From Kiritimatiellia bacterium (GTDB lineage: Bacteria > Verrucomicrobiota > Kiritimatiellia > RFP12 > UBA1067), in the NCBI GenBank assembly GCA_016296065.1, contig JAEDKA010000013.1:8881-72880 (forward strand): 64,000 nt of DNA, written 5' to 3'. Shown in pieces: positions 35,701 to 44,781 of this stretch. Every line of letters begins with the position of its first letter. Within the stretch, counting starts at the first letter, position 1. The notes below the pieces were generated by a model. That model was not told the origin of the DNA. It did no database searches and was given only the letters and a program-made list of their open reading frames with translations. The translations under genes were made by a program, and so were the position numbers.

Positions 35701-38109
35701 GCCCGCCGCGGATTCTGTGACGGATACATCGCGGGCGCGCACTACCTCCGCCGCGGCAGCTTCGACTACGGCGAGACGGGGTCCGGGTATCTCACGGAAT
35801 CCCAGCGCAAGGACATCGGCAACTTCAATCCGAACGCGCTGCACTGTGCGCTGATGAAGAACAAGGAATACCGCCGCACGTTTGCGGACCTCGTGCAGAA
35901 GTTCATGCTCACTGCCGGTGGCGCGATGACCGCGCCGGCGTGTCTTGAACGCCATGCACGTCGCAAGGCCGAAATCGTCGACGCAATCGCCGGGGAGCTT
36001 GCGCGCTGGGGTCAGGGCAACACATACGACAGCTGGCTGTCGAACTGCGAGCAGGAGGTGGAGTTCATAAACAAGCGCATCTCGCAGTTGATGTCCAACT
36101 ACCGCGGACTCCACTGGATGCCCGCATACACGACGGCGCCCCTGATAGTAGGAGAGAGCGGGGCCGCGCTGACGGACGGGGCGAAGATGTCCGCCGGGCA
36201 GCTCGTGTACATCAACAAGGTGTCAGGCAGCGGCACGATCTACTACACGACAGACGGGTCCGATCCGTGGGCGACGGGCGGATACGCAAGCGGAGACAGC
36301 TCGCCGTGGAAGACGGACGGCAGCGTCCGCCTTGGCGCGACGGCGAAGGCATACGCCGGAGGCATCGCTGTTCCGCGCGGTGGAATGGTCGTCAAGGCGC
36401 GTTTCTACGATACGTCCTACAAGGAGTGGAGCACCCTGAGCGAGATACGCATCGTTGCTGACGCGGATTCCGAAGGAACTGTGGTCTCGGGCGATCACGA
36501 CGAGCCGTATGTGATTTCCGCAGACGGGGAGTACGTCCTCTCGAACGCGAACCTCAAGTCGGGCATTGCAGTGTCGGACGGCGTTTCCGCAAGGCTTGTC
36601 GCGGCCCCTGGCACGGTCAATTCGATTGCGCTGGTCGCGGCTTCGGGCGCAGACCTGTGCTTCTCGGGCGACGGCACCTTCAGGCTCGAGGGCGCTGACA
36701 CTCTCATGACAGTCAGGAACCTCGTGGTCTCATCGGGAGTCTTCAGGGTGAAGTCTACCGGCGTCTCCGCGACGAAGACGGCCGTCGTCAACGTCCTCGG
36801 ATACGTCGAGCAGAAGGGCGGCGTGATCGATCTCGACATCGGCGTCGCAACGGAGAACCAGATATACGGCATCTACGTCGCGAACAAGGACGAGGCGTCG
36901 CGTCCCGTCCACGCGGAATTCGCAGGAGGGGAGTTCCATGCGACGATAGGCGGAACGAAGTCGGCGGCGCTGTACGTCAACAAGGGTTCTGTGGACGCCG
37001 TCTTCAAGGGCGGCGAGAAGATCGAGGCTGCAGTCAACGGGGCGGAAGCGCGCTTCGTCAACGCCTCGGGCGAGATAAAGTTCAAGCACTGCGAGGCGAT
37101 CGTGACGAACGTTACGTCCTCCGCGTGGACTGGCATCCGCGTGTTCAAGTCCGACAAGGACATCGACATCACCAGCGCCGACGCGCGCTTCCTGGTGGAT
37201 GTCACCCGCGCGGCGGACGCAGAGATATTCTCGAGCGGCGACACGATCCGCATCGAGGGCGGCGTCTTCGAGCTTGCCGCTTCCGACGACTGCTTCAGCG
37301 CGCTGAACCGAGTCATGGTCAACGGCGGGCTTGTCTACGCGCGTTCGACGTCCAATGACGTTGTCGATTCAAATGGCGACATCGTCATCAACGGCGGCAC
37401 GGTCCTCGCATATGCCGCGGCCGGCGGACACAACGCGTTCGACGTCGACCCCGAGTCCACCGCCTCGAGTGAGTATCCGCACCAGCTCCGCGTCAACGGC
37501 GGAACTGTATTCGCGACGGGGAGCGGAGACTCGCCGTGGCCGGAAAACCTGTCGGTGAACGGAAAGAGCTTCGTCGAATCCTCGGTCTCGCCGGACGGTG
37601 CGTGCTTCAGCATGACTGCGGCGGATGGAACGGAATATGTCGTGCGTCTGCCGGATTTCCTCGGCGGGAGCTTCGCCGTCCTCGCGACGTGTCCGGACTG
37701 CACGTCATTCCAGTTCTCCGGAACCGAGCCCGAGCCGGGCGACCTTTATTTCCGCGATCTCTATGTCCGGAAGGGACAGGATGTCCCGCCCGTCGTGCAT
37801 TGGGACGTGAAGGGGGTGAAAGGCGGCATCTGCGGCATCGACGACGGCAGGGGCGGGAAGGTCGTCTCGTTTTCGTCTGTCCGAACCGAGAACGGACGGA
37901 TCGTCGTCGACTTCGCGGCGGGCCGCGTGGATGCGAACGGCGAGACGGTAGGGCTCGTCTGCAAGCGCAACCTCTCGGACAGCGAGACGTTCATCGTAAA
38001 CGCGACGGTAAGGGATGACGGCAGCGGCAGCGCGGTCGTTGGCGCGCTTGAGGCTCAGACGAACGAGCCCCGGCTTTTCATCCTCGGCATAGGGCAGGCC
38101 GCAGAATAA
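32773..38109 (+). CDS. Large secreted CotH-kinase protein with lamin-tail, PA14-like, chitobiase-type and beta-helix domains
   Basis: The 1778-residue exported protein has a signal peptide ending near residue 30. A lamin-tail domain (~30-140; VVISEIMAKNE...DWIELHNTG), a PA14-like region (~275-380) and a CHB_HEX-type domain (~540-605; IYYTLNGEKPVPGS) follow. The CotH kinase-like domain is ~705-1110 (NFPKHGFHIVFRDEYG, NGIYWGVYQTEERVD). A second CHB_HEX-type repeat (~1140-1230) and a parallel beta-helix region (~1240-1640) complete it. CotH proteins phosphorylate secreted proteins in Bacillus spores; in PVC bacteria they are surface proteins of unknown target. A second start at 32794 is possible. 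The beta-helix is related to the next gene. Confidence 0.85.
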   Translation: MSSKDTGMNSAPIVFSLLAMSLLPFAGLSEVVISEIMAKNEKCLATKSGCTGIDWIELHNTGSAAVDVSGWFIGNDPGKKPSKWSAIEGDCIIPAGGYGIVWCDGDGVCDDWRAGEAHAACNISGDAGKHTLFLATERNESFIVQSYRLPKSFDDVSIAEGRAPATLVGERADAEYRIGGGSYRPVSGSLGMTAQDGGLQVVSYKINKGDIREPENRHSLWDIDVAKDCIGYPECWKVAPVTNVVDMIAFRGSTSVTKDEGAFSGQYTAFPGIAATTNFVMDITGALHVPSAGEWTFAIGCNDGFECVISKLGETVAQWSITGEHSYNKKGTSPAVPDMAMRVCSLEAGVYEFRLVYYDCEGGCVLDCSAARGRFTNFNTSDFKLIGDPGCPLAFSDSFGAQISNDVEDEMLGKARELTWRKTFNVESEEARNSCRLRLRYADGFEARINGSVFASADPAEPRSVADTLAWAEYAIPASALVIGGNTLTIVGKNNAIDDGEFFLHPTVVCEEGALDWVYYPEPTPGAENSSVVRTSVTPAVVLSEPHGYKSKAFDLAISCPLDPDRAIYYTLNGEKPVPGSANTKLYSAPIRISKTTVVRAAAADPDSIFQEDASATYLFLADIVAQSSSTPAGFPGDRKVNGQYMRYGMNSAVTGDSAAMAHLMNGFTNGIHTASIVMDPKDLFDANKGIYVNALRKGREWERLALLEQIYPLDTNDEFHVSCGIRIRGATSRNKNFPKHGFHIVFRDEYGNGLLDHALFGVDGAKQFKRIDFRCEQNNAWVNVRTANETMLNDVFSRDSQRDMGQPYNRSLYYHLFINGIYWGVYQTEERVDQNYAADYLGGDKDNYDVVRTSNDQSYSEVADRYTTGVVEGETDAWRALHEYTLQGYSGSYEGNYNLVRGLNPDGTRNRDLPVYLDVTNLVCYLLTSHFTADGDTPANGYGMANNIIAFRNRVEGDAESEGFKWNRHDSEHSLARRGFCDGYIAGAHYLRRGSFDYGETGSGYLTESQRKDIGNFNPNALHCALMKNKEYRRTFADLVQKFMLTAGGAMTAPACLERHARRKAEIVDAIAGELARWGQGNTYDSWLSNCEQEVEFINKRISQLMSNYRGLHWMPAYTTAPLIVGESGAALTDGAKMSAGQLVYINKVSGSGTIYYTTDGSDPWATGGYASGDSSPWKTDGSVRLGATAKAYAGGIAVPRGGMVVKARFYDTSYKEWSTLSEIRIVADADSEGTVVSGDHDEPYVISADGEYVLSNANLKSGIAVSDGVSARLVAAPGTVNSIALVAASGADLCFSGDGTFRLEGADTLMTVRNLVVSSGVFRVKSTGVSATKTAVVNVLGYVEQKGGVIDLDIGVATENQIYGIYVANKDEASRPVHAEFAGGEFHATIGGTKSAALYVNKGSVDAVFKGGEKIEAAVNGAEARFVNASGEIKFKHCEAIVTNVTSSAWTGIRVFKSDKDIDITSADARFLVDVTRAADAEIFSSGDTIRIEGGVFELAASDDCFSALNRVMVNGGLVYARSTSNDVVDSNGDIVINGGTVLAYAAAGGHNAFDVDPESTASSEYPHQLRVNGGTVFATGSGDSPWPENLSVNGKSFVESSVSPDGACFSMTAADGTEYVVRLPDFLGGSFAVLATCPDCTSFQFSGTEPEPGDLYFRDLYVRKGQDVPPVVHWDVKGVKGGICGIDDGRGGKVVSFSSVRTENGRIVVDFAAGRVDANGETVGLVCKRNLSDSETFIVNATVRDDGSGSAVVGALEAQTNEPRLFILGIGQAAE

Positions 38110-38204
38110 GGGCGCCGATTATGAAGCGAATTCACCGTTTGCCCTCCGGCCCGTGCCTCGCCAAATTTTCCTGGTGTGCTATGGACATCTGCACCCATTG
38201 TTGG

Positions 38205-38210
38205 TATAAT
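38205..38210 (+). promoter_or_regulatory. Extended -10 promoter of the beta-helix/CotH export unit
   Basis: GTTGG-TATAAT is followed by a ~60-nt leader containing aagtgtttggaa (also at 4540) and AAAGGCAG before the ATG. Confidence 0.6.
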
Positions 38211-38275
38211 TATCCGAAAAGTGTTTGGAAGTGTCTACTTCTGGACATCGGGGAGGTTAATATTTAAAGGCAGAA

Positions 38276-40138
38276 ATGAATATGCAAGCCATAAAGCCAG
38301 CAGTGTTTGCCGCGCTCGCCGCGGTCGTCGCAGTTTCACCTCTTGCGGTCCGCGCGGACGCGTCGATTACGCTGACAGGCTCGCGCGTCGGCAAGGCGCA
38401 GGACTACTCCTACACCGCCACGAGCGATACGACGATCAACTTGAACGGCGTGAACTTCAAGGAGGCCAAGATGAAGCTCGCGGCGCAGAACGACGCCGCG
38501 ATAACCTACACCATAAACCTCGTGGACGGCACACAGAACATCTTCTCTATCACGAACCGGTCCGACCCCTGCATCAAGGCGACGAAGAACTGCAGCATCG
38601 TCTTCACTGGCGGAGGCTCGCTCGATCTCACGAACGAGGAGGACTTCGACGGCACGGAAGGCGTCCTTACCTGTCGCAACTTGACGGTACGCGGCGGTGA
38701 CATAAAGGTCGAGTTCGATAACGACAAGGATGACTCCCCGTGCATCTACCTCAAGGGCAACTATCTTCAGACCGGCGGGAAGCTCAAGGTGGAGTCCGCG
38801 AAGAAGAACTGCACGAACGAGCTCGTCGGAGTCCACTTTGACAACGCGAACACTACCTTCACCCTCGAGGACGGGACGTTCAACGCCGAGATCGCGGGGA
38901 CAAAGGGCAAGGCCATCAGCCTCAAGAAGAGCGGCAAGGCGTACTTCAAGGGCGGCAAGTGCAAGGTCGAGTTCGAGGGGCCGAAGGGCAAGTTCGTCGA
39001 CGGCGGCAACATATATGTCCAAGGCGGCGAGTTCAACCTGACGACGAACATCACCACAAAGATGACGGCGGCGTACTACCCGACGGAAATCGCCGCCTTC
39101 AAGCCGGACGACTCCATCGAATTCTCGGGCGGGGACTTCGAGGTCGACATTCCGCTCGTCGGCAGCGAGTTCGTCGACGCGGGGACGAACATCACCGTCA
39201 ACGCAGGCACGTTCGACATCGTCTCCGGCAACGACTGCTTCCACGCCACGGAGTACATATACATAAACGGAGGACGCATCCACGCGGTTTCCACTGGCGA
39301 CGACGCGATAGACGCAAACAAGGGTATCCGCATCTACGGCGGAGACATCCGCGCCTATGCGACGGCGCTAGAAGCGCACGGTCTCGATGTGAACAACAAG
39401 GACACGCTCGTCATTCGTCCCAATATTCAGGGCGATCCAGGACCTGTTGTCATAGCTACGGACGGATTGGATGCCATCTGTATAGGTGACAAGTCAAAAG
39501 AAGTTGGTGATGTAGATTTTCAGAGTGGAACCTACTACGGAACCCTCTCCACGACCGACTTCAGCGGCAAGTACCTCTATCTCGAAGGCCAGACGAACAA
39601 TGTCCCGTTCGTCGTCAAGCCGTGCCTCCCGGTGTTCCCGGCCGGAAGGAACTTCAACCTGCTCGTGAGCGTGCCTGGACGGACCGCGTCGGTGCCTGAG
39701 GCGAAGACGGCCGAGGAGGCGTACTCCGACCGTTCCAGCCACAACCCCATGGTCTTCGAGAAGAAGGCGACCGTCGATGACCACACCGTGACGACGAAGG
39801 ACGGTTCGACGATTTCCGTTCCCGCCTGGTATGACCTTCTTCCGACCGAAGGCAAGACGAAGACCGTCACGCTTTCGCTGAACGACCTCGCGACGCCTGC
39901 GTACTGCGACGGCGATAAGGACAGAATCGAGGCGATATCCGTCGAGGGCAATGTCGTGTCCGTAGGCGTCAAGACGCTCGCCGGCCTCAAGTACACGCTT
40001 CGCGGAACCGAGAATGTCGCGACGGCATACGACCTCTGGCCCGTCGTCGGCGAGACGGTTTCAGGCGACGGAACCGCGAAGGCCCTCACGGCCACGGCCG
40101 GGGAGAAGGGGTTTTTCAGGGTTTCCGTCACCGACTGA
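38276..40138 (+). CDS. Secreted parallel beta-helix (DUF4353-like) protein
   Basis: A 620-residue exported protein with a signal ending PLAVRADA. Residues ~60-430 are a repetitive beta-helix with runs such as YINGGRIHAVSTGDDAIDAN and IRIYGGDIRAYA, the carbohydrate-binding DUF4353 style that accompanies CotH proteins. It is clearly related to residues 1240-1640 of the preceding CotH protein. The C-terminal ~120 residues form a separate beta domain. A stretch at 39410-39540 is markedly AT-richer than the rest. A surface or binding role is inferred; no catalytic motif is seen. It is 24 nt upstream of the second CotH gene. Confidence 0.75.
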   Translation: MNMQAIKPAVFAALAAVVAVSPLAVRADASITLTGSRVGKAQDYSYTATSDTTINLNGVNFKEAKMKLAAQNDAAITYTINLVDGTQNIFSITNRSDPCIKATKNCSIVFTGGGSLDLTNEEDFDGTEGVLTCRNLTVRGGDIKVEFDNDKDDSPCIYLKGNYLQTGGKLKVESAKKNCTNELVGVHFDNANTTFTLEDGTFNAEIAGTKGKAISLKKSGKAYFKGGKCKVEFEGPKGKFVDGGNIYVQGGEFNLTTNITTKMTAAYYPTEIAAFKPDDSIEFSGGDFEVDIPLVGSEFVDAGTNITVNAGTFDIVSGNDCFHATEYIYINGGRIHAVSTGDDAIDANKGIRIYGGDIRAYATALEAHGLDVNNKDTLVIRPNIQGDPGPVVIATDGLDAICIGDKSKEVGDVDFQSGTYYGTLSTTDFSGKYLYLEGQTNNVPFVVKPCLPVFPAGRNFNLLVSVPGRTASVPEAKTAEEAYSDRSSHNPMVFEKKATVDDHTVTTKDGSTISVPAWYDLLPTEGKTKTVTLSLNDLATPAYCDGDKDRIEAISVEGNVVSVGVKTLAGLKYTLRGTENVATAYDLWPVVGETVSGDGTAKALTATAGEKGFFRVSVTD

Positions 40139-40162
40139 CGCGCGGCACGAAAGGGATCGGAA

Positions 40163-43100
40163 ATGTCACTCAGGCACACAGCGGTTTTTGCGGCGGCAGC
40201 GGCATGTGTCGTGTCGTCCGTTTGCGCGGACGTCGTAATCAACGAGATATGCTACGGCAACACCACTGTGTGGGACGGCACCAAGAACGGAAGCGGCGTG
40301 AAGTGCAGGGACCGCGACTGGCTTGAACTCTACAACAACGGCAAGACCGCAGTCGACATCGGCGGATTCGTCATCGGCAAGAAGAGCACCTACGAGAAGA
40401 CGATGGCGTCGAAGTACTGCATACTCCCGTCTTACATGATGCAGCCTGGCGAGTTCCTCGTCGTCTTCTTCGACAAGGACCGTTCGAAGTCCGATGCCGA
40501 ATGGGTCGAGATTGAGGCGGAGTTCGGCCTGCGCAAGGTTCCGGTGAAGCGTTTCATCTCCAACGCCTTCAACCTCGGCTACGACACTTCCGACGAGGTC
40601 GAGGGGCACTACGGCGAAGTGATCCAGATTCATGACGCAGTCCGTCTCTTCGGCCGCACATCGACGAGCGACAGCCTCGAAAACAGGCTCTCCAGCTTCA
40701 GGGGCGAGGAGCTTGCGCTGCTAGTCGGGCTTACGGGCGAGAAGGGGTCGCGGACGGCGTTTCTCCCGAGCGACAACACATACGGATACCTTTGGGACGG
40801 CAACGTGCTGAAGAACGGAGCGGAGCCTCCGGCCGGGCAGAAGAAGAACATCTTTTCGAAGCCGACGCCGTGGGCGCCGAACGCCGGAGGATTCGCCGTC
40901 CAGGCGCCTGTGCTGAGCGGCGCGAAGCCCGGCGTATACGCGAAGGCGCAGAGCGTGCGCCTCTCCTCCCGCGAGGGCAGGGCGGTGAAGTACACGACGG
41001 ACGGGTCTGATCCGAGGACCTCTCCGACGGCGCACCTTTCCTCCGGCGGCGCGAGCGTATCCATAGCGGCAGCGACGGCGGTGAGCGACAAGTCGCGCGG
41101 CGCGCTGACCAATGCGTGGATAAGGACGAGCCCCGTCGAGCTCGCCGCGAGAGAGCCAGGCGCCGCGTGGGCGCCGCCGGTCGGCTCGGTCGGACGCTGC
41201 ACGCCCGTCCGCGCGGTGTGCGTGTTCGGTCCGGCGTACAGCGACGAGTTCGCAGGGACGTGGTACGTAGGCCCCGCTTTCGAGGACCGCACGATGCCGC
41301 TCGTCTCCGTGCTTGCGGACGACGCATGCCTCTTCTCCGACGAACTCGGCATCTACGTGCCTGGCGCGCCGTACAAGAAGTACGGCTACGGATCAAACAA
41401 GTGGGGCAAGCCGTATGCGAACTACTACGACGACACCCTCGAGAGCGCCGCGCACTTCGAGCTTGTATCCGAGAACGCGGACCTGGAGGAGCTGTCGTTC
41501 CGCATGGGCTTCGCCCTCCACGGAGGCGGCACGCGCTCGCTTCCGCAGAAGTCGGTCTACTGCACGCTCAGGAGCGAGTGGGATCCCGAAGTGAGGTCCA
41601 TAACCCACGAGCTTTTCCCGGGCGATGGCGAGCGAACCTACAAGCGCTTCATGCTTCGCAACGACGGCAACGACTGGTACGGACCCTCCGCCGGCGGCGT
41701 TGCGACGATGATGAAGGACGCGGTGTTCCACCGCATCGTCTCCGGACTCGACATCGGCACGCTCTCGGCGCGCCCTGCGTCCGTCTACATCAACGGCACC
41801 TACTGGGGGATCCACAACATCCGCGAGACCGTCGACAAGCACTACTACGCGACGCGCTACGGACTCGACCCGGACAACATCGACCTTCTGACGCAGGAGG
41901 AGTCGTCCGGCTCCACCGTGAAGATCGAGAGCATTTCCGGCAACGAGGATGCCGTTCTGGACTACACAGCTATGCTTCAGTCGCTCAGGACCAAGGACAC
42001 CACCACGGACGGCGGGTTCGCCGCGTACGAGGCGGCGATCGACGTATCGAACCACACGGACTACGTGATAGCCGAGACGTTCTTCGCCAACACGGACTGG
42101 CCGGAGAACAACTGCGACTTCTGGCGCGTGCACACCAACGAGTCCGCCAGCGTCTACGGCGACCGCAGGTGGCGCTGGACGCTCTACGACCTCGACCTCG
42201 CCGGTGTAAAGGTCGACGGAGACGGCGGCGTGGACCGCAACATGCTCTCCTATCTCTCCGGTGCGAAGATGACCGCCGTCGACGAGCCCGCCTTCATCAT
42301 CAACCAGCTCTGGCTCAACACGAAGTACCGCGAGCGTTTCGTCGCGCGCTACACGGAGCTCCTCAACACGATATTCCTTCCAGCGCGGACGGAATCCGTC
42401 ATCGATGAGTACGCCGCCGCCATCGAGCCGGAAATCGAGCGCCACTTCCGCCGCTGGGGCCGCGATTTCACGAAGGAAGACTGGCGCGAGGCTGTCGACA
42501 GTGTCCTCGTAGGCTATGTCGCGCGCCGCTGGGCGAACAGCTTCAACCACTTGAACACCCGCTTTTCCCTCGGAGGCGTCTGGTCGCTTTCGGTCGCGCC
42601 GATATCGACCGAGGGCGGACGCGTCGAAGTCTCCGTCAGCGCGGCGGAGAGCTCCGGACTCGGCACGCTCGCGACGTTCGACGCGGGCGAGGGGATGGAC
42701 GGACGCTTCTTCGTGCGCCGCCCGGTCTCCGTCCGCGCAGTTCCCGCCGAGGGCTACTCGTTCATCCGCTGGTCCGACGGCTCCACCGAGCCCGTGCGCA
42801 CGTTCGCCCCTTCGTCCGGTGACGAGGTTTCTCTCGTAGCCTACTTCGCGCGCCCTGAGAGCGCGTACACCGTTTCGTTCGACGCATGCGGCGCGGCTGG
42901 CGACATGGAGGACGTCGTGTTCTATTCCGATTTCGAGCAGACGCTCCCCGCGTGCGCGTTCGACGCCGGGGAGACGGAGTTCCAGGGATGGGCGCTGAGG
43001 TCCGACGGAATGGTCAAGCTCCTCGACGGGGCGCCGGTGCGCGGCATAGCGGGTTGCGAAGACGGCGCCGTCACGCTCTTTGCCGTGTGGGGGAGGCGCG

Positions 43101-44770
43101 TGCCGACGCTGTGGCCCGAGGGGACTGACGGCGCGTATGACCAGTCCGTCGCCAACGTGTACGACGGCTACCTCGTTGCGGAAGACGGCGAGATTGCCGG
43201 TACGGTGCAGGTGAAGGCGGCGAAGGGCGCGAAGAAGACGGTGACGAATCCGGACCGCACAAAGACCGTTGTCACCAACGTATCCGTCACCGCGACGGTC
43301 GTGACGGTCGACGGCAAGAAGTGGAGCTTCTCGAAGGGTGTCGGAGACCCGAACATTGCGCCCGGCGGCGCGATGTCCGTGACCGGACTCGTCTGCACGG
43401 CGAGGGGCGCATTCGCGCAGACGCTTGAATGCGAGCTTGGGAGCGAGTCGCTGCGCGGCACATGTGCCGCGTACGAGATTCGCGGCTCGCGCGCCGGCAT
43501 GGGGCTCAGGGGAGACTGGATGGCGTCCGCGCTTGCGTCCGCCTACCAGAAGAGCTGGTCGTTCACGTTCGCGGACGGGACGAGGCTCCAGATATCCGTC
43601 GGCGCGAAGGGCGCCGCTAAAGTGACGGGCGAGACGCCGGACGGCTTCAAGGTCAACCTGAAGGCGCAGGCAGTGATGGGCCAGGGCGGCGAGTTCCTGT
43701 ACGTGCCCCTGGCGGCAACGCTCAAGCAGAGGGCCGCAACTCGCGAGCTCAGGCTCCTCGTCTGGCTCGCCCCCGAAGGCGAGCTGGTGCGCGCGGATGC
43801 GGCTGATTCCTCGCTCGGGGAGGTCGTCGCCGGCGGCCCGACCGAAGCTCCTCGGATTCTCGACCGGACGGGGTCCGAGACGATTCCGGCTGGCGTCGCA
43901 TACTCGCGCGAGTTCGCGCTGCAGGAGCTCGGGTACCCGGCGAAGTTCTCGGTGACGCGTGCGCCGACTGGGCTCAAGATGGCCGCGGCGACGGGAGTGC
44001 TCTCCGGCGTGCCGACGAAGGGCGGCGCATTTGCCGCGGTCGTGAAGGCGACGGGCGTCGCGAACTCGAAGTGGATCGACGAACTTCCCGTGGCGTACGA
44101 GGTCGCCGAGATGCCCGGCTGGGCGTGGGGATCGTTCACCGGCGCGACGGCGGACGGACTCGTCACCGCGACGATCGCGAAGAACACGGGCAAGATATCC
44201 GTCAAGGTCGCGGAGAACGGAACGAACTGGACCTTCACCGCTGCGTCCTTCTCGTCCCTTTCGGGCGGCGCATATGCCGCGGAGATCGTAGGCAAGAGCG
44301 GAAAGCTCGTCGTCACCAACACTCTCGAGCTCGTCGAGGAGACGGTCGGCGGAATGTCGCGCGGGGCGCTGCGCGTGGAGGGCGAGGGGCGTCCGGGCGC
44401 ATTCGAATGCGTGCAGAACCTCTGGAAGGTCGAGCCGCTCAAGTCGGCGGGGAAGGCCATCGCGGCCGATCCGGCGCTCAAGGCCGGCATGAAGCTCCGC
44501 GTTGCAGCGGACGGCACGCGCGTCGGCGACGGAGACGAGGCATTCGGCGAGATCGTCGTCAAGTTCGCGGCGTCCGGCGACGCGACGTGCGCGTGCAGCT
44601 TCGACATGGGGACGGACGCGCGCGGCGCGGCCGTTGTGTACAAGGCGACGTGCAAGTCGGCGCTTGAGCCTCTCGGCGACGGCGCGTACGCGCTGCGCGT
44701 GCGCGTGCCCGCGAAGGCGGGGAAGTTCGGCGGGTTCGCCGGGGACTACGGGCTCGAGCTGGGTCACTGA
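40163..44770 (+). CDS. Second large secreted CotH-kinase protein
   Basis: A 1535-residue exported protein with a signal peptide ending SVCADV. It has a lamin-tail-like domain (~22-150; VVINEICYGN...DWLELYNNG), a CHB_HEX-type segment (~245-345; VKYTTDGSDPRTSP) and a CotH domain (~370-790; INGTYWGIHNIRETVDKHYY, RRWRWTLYDLDLAG). A bacterial repeat (~805-900) and an InlB-type repeat (~900-970; YTVSFDACGAAG...FQGWALRSDG) follow, then a long beta-rich tail with a putative Ig fold (GVAYSREFALQELGYPAKFS). It sits directly upstream of VTC and DUF4956 genes, a recurrent trio with CotH proteins. Its export is likely via SecA. Confidence 0.85.
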   Translation: MSLRHTAVFAAAAACVVSSVCADVVINEICYGNTTVWDGTKNGSGVKCRDRDWLELYNNGKTAVDIGGFVIGKKSTYEKTMASKYCILPSYMMQPGEFLVVFFDKDRSKSDAEWVEIEAEFGLRKVPVKRFISNAFNLGYDTSDEVEGHYGEVIQIHDAVRLFGRTSTSDSLENRLSSFRGEELALLVGLTGEKGSRTAFLPSDNTYGYLWDGNVLKNGAEPPAGQKKNIFSKPTPWAPNAGGFAVQAPVLSGAKPGVYAKAQSVRLSSREGRAVKYTTDGSDPRTSPTAHLSSGGASVSIAAATAVSDKSRGALTNAWIRTSPVELAAREPGAAWAPPVGSVGRCTPVRAVCVFGPAYSDEFAGTWYVGPAFEDRTMPLVSVLADDACLFSDELGIYVPGAPYKKYGYGSNKWGKPYANYYDDTLESAAHFELVSENADLEELSFRMGFALHGGGTRSLPQKSVYCTLRSEWDPEVRSITHELFPGDGERTYKRFMLRNDGNDWYGPSAGGVATMMKDAVFHRIVSGLDIGTLSARPASVYINGTYWGIHNIRETVDKHYYATRYGLDPDNIDLLTQEESSGSTVKIESISGNEDAVLDYTAMLQSLRTKDTTTDGGFAAYEAAIDVSNHTDYVIAETFFANTDWPENNCDFWRVHTNESASVYGDRRWRWTLYDLDLAGVKVDGDGGVDRNMLSYLSGAKMTAVDEPAFIINQLWLNTKYRERFVARYTELLNTIFLPARTESVIDEYAAAIEPEIERHFRRWGRDFTKEDWREAVDSVLVGYVARRWANSFNHLNTRFSLGGVWSLSVAPISTEGGRVEVSVSAAESSGLGTLATFDAGEGMDGRFFVRRPVSVRAVPAEGYSFIRWSDGSTEPVRTFAPSSGDEVSLVAYFARPESAYTVSFDACGAAGDMEDVVFYSDFEQTLPACAFDAGETEFQGWALRSDGMVKLLDGAPVRGIAGCEDGAVTLFAVWGRRVPTLWPEGTDGAYDQSVANVYDGYLVAEDGEIAGTVQVKAAKGAKKTVTNPDRTKTVVTNVSVTATVVTVDGKKWSFSKGVGDPNIAPGGAMSVTGLVCTARGAFAQTLECELGSESLRGTCAAYEIRGSRAGMGLRGDWMASALASAYQKSWSFTFADGTRLQISVGAKGAAKVTGETPDGFKVNLKAQAVMGQGGEFLYVPLAATLKQRAATRELRLLVWLAPEGELVRADAADSSLGEVVAGGPTEAPRILDRTGSETIPAGVAYSREFALQELGYPAKFSVTRAPTGLKMAAATGVLSGVPTKGGAFAAVVKATGVANSKWIDELPVAYEVAEMPGWAWGSFTGATADGLVTATIAKNTGKISVKVAENGTNWTFTAASFSSLSGGAYAAEIVGKSGKLVVTNTLELVEETVGGMSRGALRVEGEGRPGAFECVQNLWKVEPLKSAGKAIAADPALKAGMKLRVAADGTRVGDGDEAFGEIVVKFAASGDATCACSFDMGTDARGAAVVYKATCKSALEPLGDGAYALRVRVPAKAGKFGGFAGDYGLELGH

Positions 44771-44781
44771 GGGAGATCGAA

